NCBI RefSeq assembly: GCF_041359055.1
Contig: NZ_JBGJKZ010000001.1
Location: 434,001-498,000 of the forward strand
Reading direction: 5' to 3'
DNA from: Paenalcaligenes hominis_A
Lineage (GTDB): Bacteria; Pseudomonadota; Gammaproteobacteria; Burkholderiales; Burkholderiaceae_B
Length of the DNA: 64,000 nt
Part shown: one piece after another, positions 59,820 to 64,000 of the stretch
How positions within the stretch are numbered: position 1 is the stretch's first letter
Layout: each line of letters begins with the position of its first letter
Position numbers and translations under genes: made by a program
The notes under the pieces: generated by a model
Seen by the model: the letters and a program-made list of their open reading frames with translations, nothing else
Told to the model about the DNA's origin: nothing
Databases searched by the model: none

Positions 59820-60596
59820 GTGAGTGAATCATTAGTGCTAGTTGAAACACAAGGCCGCGTAGGCGTTTTAACATTAAATCGTCCACAGGCTTTGAATGCC
59901 CTTAGTAATGATTTGATTGCAGAGTTAGCCCATGCAGCAGGTCAGTTTGATGCCGATCCTTCTATCAGTGTAATGATCATTACAGGCAATGAAAAGGCAT
60001 TTGCTGCCGGGGCCGATATAGGCAAGATGGCACAGTGGAACTTTAGCGATGTTTATAACGACGATTATTTAGGCGGTCCGTGGCAGGCACTACGTCGTTT
60101 GCGTAAACCCGTTATTGCCGCTGTCGCTGGCTATGCTTTAGGCGGGGGGTGCGAGCTAGCCATGCAGTGCGACATGATTGTGGCAGCAGAAAATGCGCGT
60201 TTTGGTCAGCCTGAAATTAAGTTAGGGGTCATTCCTGGTTATGGTGGTACACAACGCCTAACACGAGCTCTAGGTAAAGCTAAAGCGATGGACTTGATCT
60301 TAACTGGTCGCATGCTCAATGCAGAGGAGGCCGATGCCTTGGGTTTAGTGTCTAGAGTTGTGCCGACCGAAATGCTGATGACAGAAGCCATGCAATTAGC
60401 CCAAACTGTTGCATCCATGTCGCTGCCATCAGTAATGATGGCTAAAGAGTGTGTAAACCGAGCGTTTGAAAGTAGCCTCGAAGAAGGTCTGCATTTTGAG
60501 CGGCGCAATTTTCACGCCCTGTTTGGTACCCAAGATCAAAAAGAGGGGATGGCGGCATTTGTAGAAAAGCGTCAACCGCAGTTTAAGCATAAATAA
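59820..60596 (+). CDS. Enoyl-CoA hydratase
   Basis: 258-residue crotonase-fold enzyme. Oxyanion-hole segments AFAAGADIGKM and GGGCELAMQCD are present. Both catalytic glutamates of true hydratases are seen: Glu in GGGCEL and Glu in FGQPEIKLG, equivalent to Glu144 and Glu164 of the rat enzyme. C-terminal FVEKRQPQFKH is usual. GTG 59820 is the start, with GGAGG four bases upstream. Role in fatty-acid or other acyl-CoA degradation is unspecific. Divergent from the M61 gene. Confidence 0.93.
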   Translation: MSESLVLVETQGRVGVLTLNRPQALNALSNDLIAELAHAAGQFDADPSISVMIITGNEKAFAAGADIGKMAQWNFSDVYNDDYLGGPWQALRRLRKPVIAAVAGYALGGGCELAMQCDMIVAAENARFGQPEIKLGVIPGYGGTQRLTRALGKAKAMDLILTGRMLNAEEADALGLVSRVVPTEMLMTEAMQLAQTVASMSLPSVMMAKECVNRAFESSLEEGLHFERRNFHALFGTQDQKEGMAAFVEKRQPQFKHK

Positions 60597-60607
60597 AATA
60601 AAATCAT

Positions 60608-60651
60608 GGCTCAGACCCTTGTTTTTAGGGCTTTTCGCTGGGGTTTGAGCC
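60608..60651. other. Imperfect inverted repeat after the enoyl-CoA hydratase
   Basis: GGCTCAGACCC (60608-60618) and GGGTTTGAGCC (60641-60651) pair over 11 bp with one G-U. A competing small stem CCCT/AGGG lies inside. No good T-run. It may stabilise or end the upstream message. Confidence 0.4.
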
Positions 60652-60713
60652 TAAAAATACATCGTTGTATTGGCAAATTGGTTGTTTTTTGTTCTACAAA
60701 AATGAAAACAGAT

Positions 60714-60743
60714 TTGCTTCCATCAAAAAAATAAAGCTATACT
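60714..60743 (+). promoter_or_regulatory. Putative promoter of the atp operon
   Basis: TTGCTT (60714-60719), 18-bp spacer, TATACT (60738-60743). A second candidate uses a perfect TTGACA at 60752-60757, but its -10 (GGTACT at 60775-60780) is weak. Confidence 0.5.
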
Positions 60744-60848
60744 TCATGGGCTTGACACCGACGGCCTGTCTTTTGGTACTCCCTATTTAGCGCGAAAAGG
60801 TGTGATTTTAAACGCTTTTTTGCTAGATTTATCAGGAACGACTAAGAT

Positions 60849-61328
60849 ATGCAGCGGGTCAACAAACCTACTCAAACTGTAAAGCAGATGCCAGCAGTTG
60901 AAAGTCAAACAGATACTGAAGCCATCGTACTAACGCCAGAACAGCGTGCTCGTTTAGCAAAGCGCTCTTCAGTAGGCATAGTAAAGATATTAACTGCGCA
61001 AGCATTTTTGGCTTTAGTCGTAGTGCTTATATCGTGGTGGCTAGGTGGTAATGAAGCGGCAGCATCGGCATTGGTTGGTGCAGGGGCTTATTTCTTACCA
61101 AATTCCATATTTGCCGTGCGGTTACTTATTGGGCTAATGGGCGGAGCCAATGCCACAGCTATGTCCTTTTTTTGGGGCGAAGCATTTAAGTTGGGTTCAG
61201 CTATAGCCATTTTAGGTGTGGCTGCGTGGCAATTCAGTAGCTGGTTAGTTTGGCCTGCTTTGTTGTTTGGTTTGATAGGTGTTTTAAAAGGATACGTAGT
61301 GCTGCTTGCGTTGGGCAAGCTGCCTTAA
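60849..61328 (+). CDS. atpI: ATP synthase subunit I (AtpI)
   Basis: 159-residue membrane protein with four hydrophobic helices (ILTAQAFLALVVVLISWW; ASALVGAGAYFLPNSIFAV; later pair). First gene of the F1Fo operon, proposed to help c-ring assembly or Mg/Ca transport. Identification is from position, topology and the AxxGAxxxxLPN segment. The N-terminal 45 residues are polar. Confidence 0.88.
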   Translation: MQRVNKPTQTVKQMPAVESQTDTEAIVLTPEQRARLAKRSSVGIVKILTAQAFLALVVVLISWWLGGNEAAASALVGAGAYFLPNSIFAVRLLIGLMGGANATAMSFFWGEAFKLGSAIAILGVAAWQFSSWLVWPALLFGLIGVLKGYVVLLALGKLP

Positions 61329-61368
61329 TAGTTTGGCTTAGGCCTTTAACATAACAGGGTAATAACAG

Positions 61369-62250
61369 ATGGCTGCCGCAAGTACTAATACGCCTCAGTC
61401 AGATTACATCCAGCACCACCTTGTGCACTTAAACAGTACTGGTGCCAAACAGGATGTACTCGCTAATTTCAGCATAATCAACTATGACTCCGTTTTTTGG
61501 TCGTTATTGACAGGCCTAATTGCTGTCTATGTTATGTATCGTGCTGCGCGCACTGCTACGCCGGGCGTACCAGGTCGCTTCCAAGCCGCTATTGAAATGC
61601 TTGTTAGCTGGGTAGACGATCAGGCTAAATCCATTGTGCTGAATGCTGAGTCACGCAAGTTCGTTGCTCCGCTTGCTTTAACCGTTTTTCTCTGGGTCGT
61701 TCTGATGAACGTGCTCGACTTGTTGCCCGTTGATTTGCTGCCCTGGACTCTAGTAACTACTGGTCTAGGTGCCGAACCTGGCGATCCTCTCTACTACCAT
61801 CGTATTCTACCTACTGCTGACTTGAACGTACCTATGGGTATGTCCCTAGGTGTATTACTGCTCACCTTGTACTACAGCATTAAAATTAAGAACCCAGGTG
61901 GTTTCGTCAAAGAACTCTTTACTGCTCCCTTCTCTTTTGGTGGGATTGCAGGTGTATTGCTTTCACCCTTTAACGTACTTTTAAACCTCATTGAGTACGG
62001 TGCAAAGACTGTGTCCCTAGGGATGCGACTATTCGGCAACATGTTTGCTGGTGAATTGGTTTTCATGTTGATCGCCTTGTTGGGTGGTGCATGGACAGGG
62101 TTTAATGGCGCAAGCATAGGCTTGGGTATTGGCCATGTATTAGCGGGTTCTGTATGGGCTATCTTCCATATCTTAATCGTGCTTTTGCAGGCATTTATTT
62201 TCATGATGCTGACCTTGGTTTATATCGGTCAAGCTCACGAAAGCCATTAA
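61369..62250 (+). CDS. atpB: ATP synthase subunit a
   Basis: 293-residue Fo subunit forming the proton half-channels. The essential arginine is in KTVSLGMRLFGNMFAGEL, and the last helices include HILIVLLQAFIFMMLTLVYIGQA. N-terminal extension of about 30 polar residues as in other betaproteobacteria. Followed by two hairpins before atpE. Confidence 0.97.
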   Translation: MAAASTNTPQSDYIQHHLVHLNSTGAKQDVLANFSIINYDSVFWSLLTGLIAVYVMYRAARTATPGVPGRFQAAIEMLVSWVDDQAKSIVLNAESRKFVAPLALTVFLWVVLMNVLDLLPVDLLPWTLVTTGLGAEPGDPLYYHRILPTADLNVPMGMSLGVLLLTLYYSIKIKNPGGFVKELFTAPFSFGGIAGVLLSPFNVLLNLIEYGAKTVSLGMRLFGNMFAGELVFMLIALLGGAWTGFNGASIGLGIGHVLAGSVWAIFHILIVLLQAFIFMMLTLVYIGQAHESH

Positions 62251-62257
62251 TCAGTTT

Positions 62258-62318
62258 CCGAGTCTTGGTCGGTCACCGAGACTCGGGATGCAGAATTCTT
62301 CTGCTACGCCGTTTTTTT
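62258..62318 (+). other. Tandem hairpins between atpB and atpE
   Basis: First stem: 62258-62269 with 62275-62286, 12 bp including one U-G, loop CGGTC. Second stem: GCAGAA (62290-62295) with TTCTGC (62299-62304). Seven T follow at 62312-62318 after a 7-base gap. Possibly a leaky terminator or an RNA-processing site. Confidence 0.6.
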
Positions 62319-62358
62319 GTAATTTTGAACTCATAAGCTTTTTAACCAAGGAGTTGTC

Positions 62359-62601
62359 ATGACCAACGTTGCTTTCGTTGCCCTTGCTTGCGGTATTATC
62401 GTCGGTCTGGGTGCGTTTGGTGCCAGTATCGGTATCGCCCTAATGGGTGGTAAGTACCTAGAAGCCTCTGCTCGCCAGCCAGAGCTAATGAACGCATTGC
62501 AAACCAAAATGTTCCTTTTAGCAGGTCTAATTGATGCGGCCTTCCTAATCGGGGTTGGTATTGCTATGTTGTTTGCGTTCGCTAACCCATTTGTTGGTTA
62601 A
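62359..62601 (+). CDS. atpE: ATP synthase subunit c
   Basis: 80-residue c-ring subunit with two helices. The N-terminal helix has GLGAFGASIGIALMGGK, the polar loop ARQPEL follows, and the ion-binding carboxylate is Asp59 in LLAGLIDAAFLIGVG. No sodium-type Gln/Glu/Ser set is present, so a proton ring is expected. AAGGAG precedes ATG 62359. Strong hairpins lie on both sides of the gene. Confidence 0.97.
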   Translation: MTNVAFVALACGIIVGLGAFGASIGIALMGGKYLEASARQPELMNALQTKMFLLAGLIDAAFLIGVGIAMLFAFANPFVG

Positions 62602-62670
62602 TTGCGGCGCGGGTCCGCTGCCCCTATGGCGGACAGGCAGTCGTGAGCGGTGCTCATAAGCGCGCCGCAA
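62602..62670 (+). other. Branched RNA-like structure directly after atpE
   Basis: Outer stem TTGCGGCGCG (62602-62611) with CGCGCCGCAA (62661-62670), 10 perfect pairs. Inside are two hairpins: GTCCGC/GCGGAC (62613-62618, 62629-62634) and TGAGC/GCTCA (62644-62648, 62652-62656). Together they form a three-way junction. It starts the base after the atpE stop. No T-run, so not an ordinary terminator. Confidence 0.65.
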
Positions 62671-62739
62671 ACGGCTTGATTAGATGGTGTCAGGTAGCAC
62701 AATAGTACCGGACACGAGTGGTATATAAGGGAAACGACC

Positions 62740-63210
62740 GTGAATTTAAACGCGACTCTCTTTTTTCAGATGATCGTGTTTTTCGTCTTAGCTTGGTTTA
62801 CGATGAAGTTCGTATGGCCACCTTTGACAAAAGCAATCGATGATCGTCGCCAGAAAATTGCTGATGGCCTAGCCTCTGCCGAAAAAGGCAAAGCTGACCT
62901 AGCACAAGCTCAGGCACGTATTAGTCTGATGGAAGCATCCGCAAAGTCTGATAACCATTCGCGCTTGGTCGAAGCTGAAAAGCAAGCTGCCGCGCTAATC
63001 GAACAGGCTCGCCATGAGGCAGAAGCGGAAAAAGCGCGCATTATTGCGCAAGCTCAACTCGATGCCGCACAAGAAGTGCAACGCTTACGTGATACATTGC
63101 GTAGCGAAGTGGCGGTATTGGCAGTTAAAGGCGCTGAGCAGATCCTGCAACGCGAAGTTGACTCCAAAGCGCATGCCCAGCTGCTCGAGCAGCTAGAGGC
63201 TGAACTTTAA
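62740..63210 (+). CDS. atpF: ATP synthase subunit b
   Basis: 156-residue stator subunit. One N-terminal membrane helix (FFQMIVFFVLAWFTMKFVWPP) and a long charged coiled coil (ADGLASAEKGKADLAQAQ onward). The start codon is GTG 62740 (gtg aat tta), with GGGAAACG upstream. It lies 138 bp after atpE, the gap being filled largely by a structured element. Confidence 0.96.
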   Translation: MNLNATLFFQMIVFFVLAWFTMKFVWPPLTKAIDDRRQKIADGLASAEKGKADLAQAQARISLMEASAKSDNHSRLVEAEKQAAALIEQARHEAEAEKARIIAQAQLDAAQEVQRLRDTLRSEVAVLAVKGAEQILQREVDSKAHAQLLEQLEAEL

Positions 63211-63224
63211 TCTGAAGGCAGGCC

Positions 63225-63761
63225 ATGGCTGAACTATCGACTATTGCCAGACCTTACGCCGAGGCTCTCTTTGCATCTGTACGCACAGAGGGTACGCTGG
63301 AGCAGTGGTCGGCCCTGTTGTCCGAAATGGCTCAGGTGGCCGGTCACCCAGAGGTTAGCGAGATCCTGGATACACCAGGTATAACTAACCAACAGCGTTA
63401 CGAGCTGTTTACAGGTCTGATGAAAACCCCGCTTACAGATAAAGCGCGGAACTTTCTCGAATTACTCATAGATAATGGGCGTTTATCAGTAGTACCCAAT
63501 ATTTATGAAGAGTTCGAGGCATTGAAACACCAACTCGAAGGCTCTGAGTTGGCGCAAATTACAAGCGCCTTTGAATTAAGCCCCGAGCAACTTAACAAGC
63601 TGGTTAGTGCTCTAGAAAAGAAGTTTGGCTTGAAACTTATACCCGAGGTGACCGTGGACGCTGCTCTGATCGGTGGTGTACGCGTAATGGTTGGTGACCA
63701 AGTACTTGACACTTCCGTGCAGGCCCAGCTGGCCCGCATGCGCGACACACTGGCAGCTTGA
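63225..63761 (+). CDS. atpH: ATP synthase subunit delta
   Basis: 178-residue OSCP-type subunit joining stator b to F1. N-terminal helical domain (STIARPYAEALFASV; LLIDNGRLSVVPNIYEEF) and C-terminal segment VTVDAALIGGVRVMVGDQVLDTSVQAQL. GAAGGC lies upstream of ATG 63225. Confidence 0.96.
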   Translation: MAELSTIARPYAEALFASVRTEGTLEQWSALLSEMAQVAGHPEVSEILDTPGITNQQRYELFTGLMKTPLTDKARNFLELLIDNGRLSVVPNIYEEFEALKHQLEGSELAQITSAFELSPEQLNKLVSALEKKFGLKLIPEVTVDAALIGGVRVMVGDQVLDTSVQAQLARMRDTLAA

Positions 63762-63797
63762 TCGCCGGCCAGAATACAGGATTCCAGGAGTCTGAAC

Positions 63798-64000
63798 ATG
63801 CAACTTAACCCGTCTGAGATCAGCGAACTGCTAAAAAGCCGAATTGAAGGCTTAAGCGTGTCCACAGACGTTCGCACCCAAGGTACGGTAGTAGCCGTTA
63901 CTGACGGTATTACACGCATTCACGGTTTGTCCGATGTAATGCAAGGCGAAATGCTAGAGTTTCCAAATAACACTTTCGGTCTAGCTCTAAACTTAGAGCG
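63798..64000 (+). CDS. atpA: ATP synthase subunit alpha (3'-truncated by window edge)
   Basis: First 67 residues of the F1 alpha subunit, cut by the window end. It reads MQLNPSEISELLKSRIEGL, then GTVVAVTDGITRIHGLSDVMQGEM and FGLALNLER, matching the N-terminal beta-barrel of AtpA. AGGAG lies upstream of ATG 63798. Confidence 0.96.
   Translation, partial: MQLNPSEISELLKSRIEGLSVSTDVRTQGTVVAVTDGITRIHGLSDVMQGEMLEFPNNTFGLALNLE

Overview
The window is about 64 kb of a compact bacterial chromosome of roughly 50% G+C by eye. Gene content and order point to a betaproteobacterium of the order Burkholderiales, most likely a lower-GC member of the Alcaligenaceae. The evidence is the set of blocks hemA-prfA-prmC-grxD-ubiX; kdsD-kdsC-lptC-lptA-lptB followed by hpf-ptsN-hprK-rapZ; rsmI/yraN/gmhA/BON lipoprotein; tim44-like/ubiJ/ubiB; ttcA-folB-SDR; and atpIBEFHA. 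The genus cannot be fixed from sequence alone. I see no rRNA, tRNA, CRISPR array, insertion sequence or prophage. Both ends cut genes: hemA at the left and atpA at the right.

Layout. 1-4.7 kb: hemA, prfA, prmC, grxD and ubiX, then a dienelactone-hydrolase-type enzyme. 4.8-8.8 kb (minus): a HAD nucleotidase-like protein, argB, a TlpA-like lipoprotein, a DolP-like BON lipoprotein, gmhA-like SIS protein and yraN, with rsmI divergent. 9.8-17.2 kb (minus): rlpA, rapZ, hprK, ptsN, hpf, then the LPS block lptB-lptA-lptC-kdsC-kdsD. 17.3-24.3 kb (plus): a complete cytochrome bd unit, with a GbsR/MarR-type regulator, cydA, cydB, the 40-residue cydX and the cydDC exporter. 24.3-36.5 kb: apt, two transporters, a giant flavin/FeS oxidoreductase, a YqaA-type membrane protein, ilvA, a VOC protein, phoBR and ubiE. 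36.5-43.7 kb: an AraC-regulated Rieske dioxygenase operon that looks like an accessory insertion. 43.8-53.0 kb: tim44-like, ubiJ, ubiB, ferritin-like, rfaE2, tolC, pcm, mtn, thiD, thiG. 53.0-60.6 kb: a non-coding stretch, an MmyB-type regulator, an M20 amidohydrolase, ttcA, folB, a pteridine-reductase-like SDR, an M61 peptidase and an enoyl-CoA hydratase. 60.8-64 kb: the start of the F1Fo ATP synthase operon.

How it works together. Most of the window is core metabolism: haem, ubiquinone, LPS (Kdo, heptose, Lpt export), translation termination, respiration and ATP synthesis. GmhA and RfaE2 are two steps of one ADP-heptose pathway. The cyd unit carries its own regulator and a promoter framed by two related palindromes, which suggests local control of the bd oxidase.

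The most interesting region is 36.5-43.7 kb. It combines an orphan solute-binding protein, a two-subunit Rieske dioxygenase with no ferredoxin or reductase, an isochorismatase-fold protein that lacks all three usual catalytic residues, an SDR and a phytoene-desaturase-like flavoprotein. It sits between ubiE and tim44-like/ubiJ/ubiB, genes that I recall being contiguous in related genomes. Other notable signals are strong hairpins on both sides of atpE, long inverted repeats upstream of the giant flavoprotein and of the ferritin-like gene, and the absence of rpoN from its usual place between lptB and hpf.
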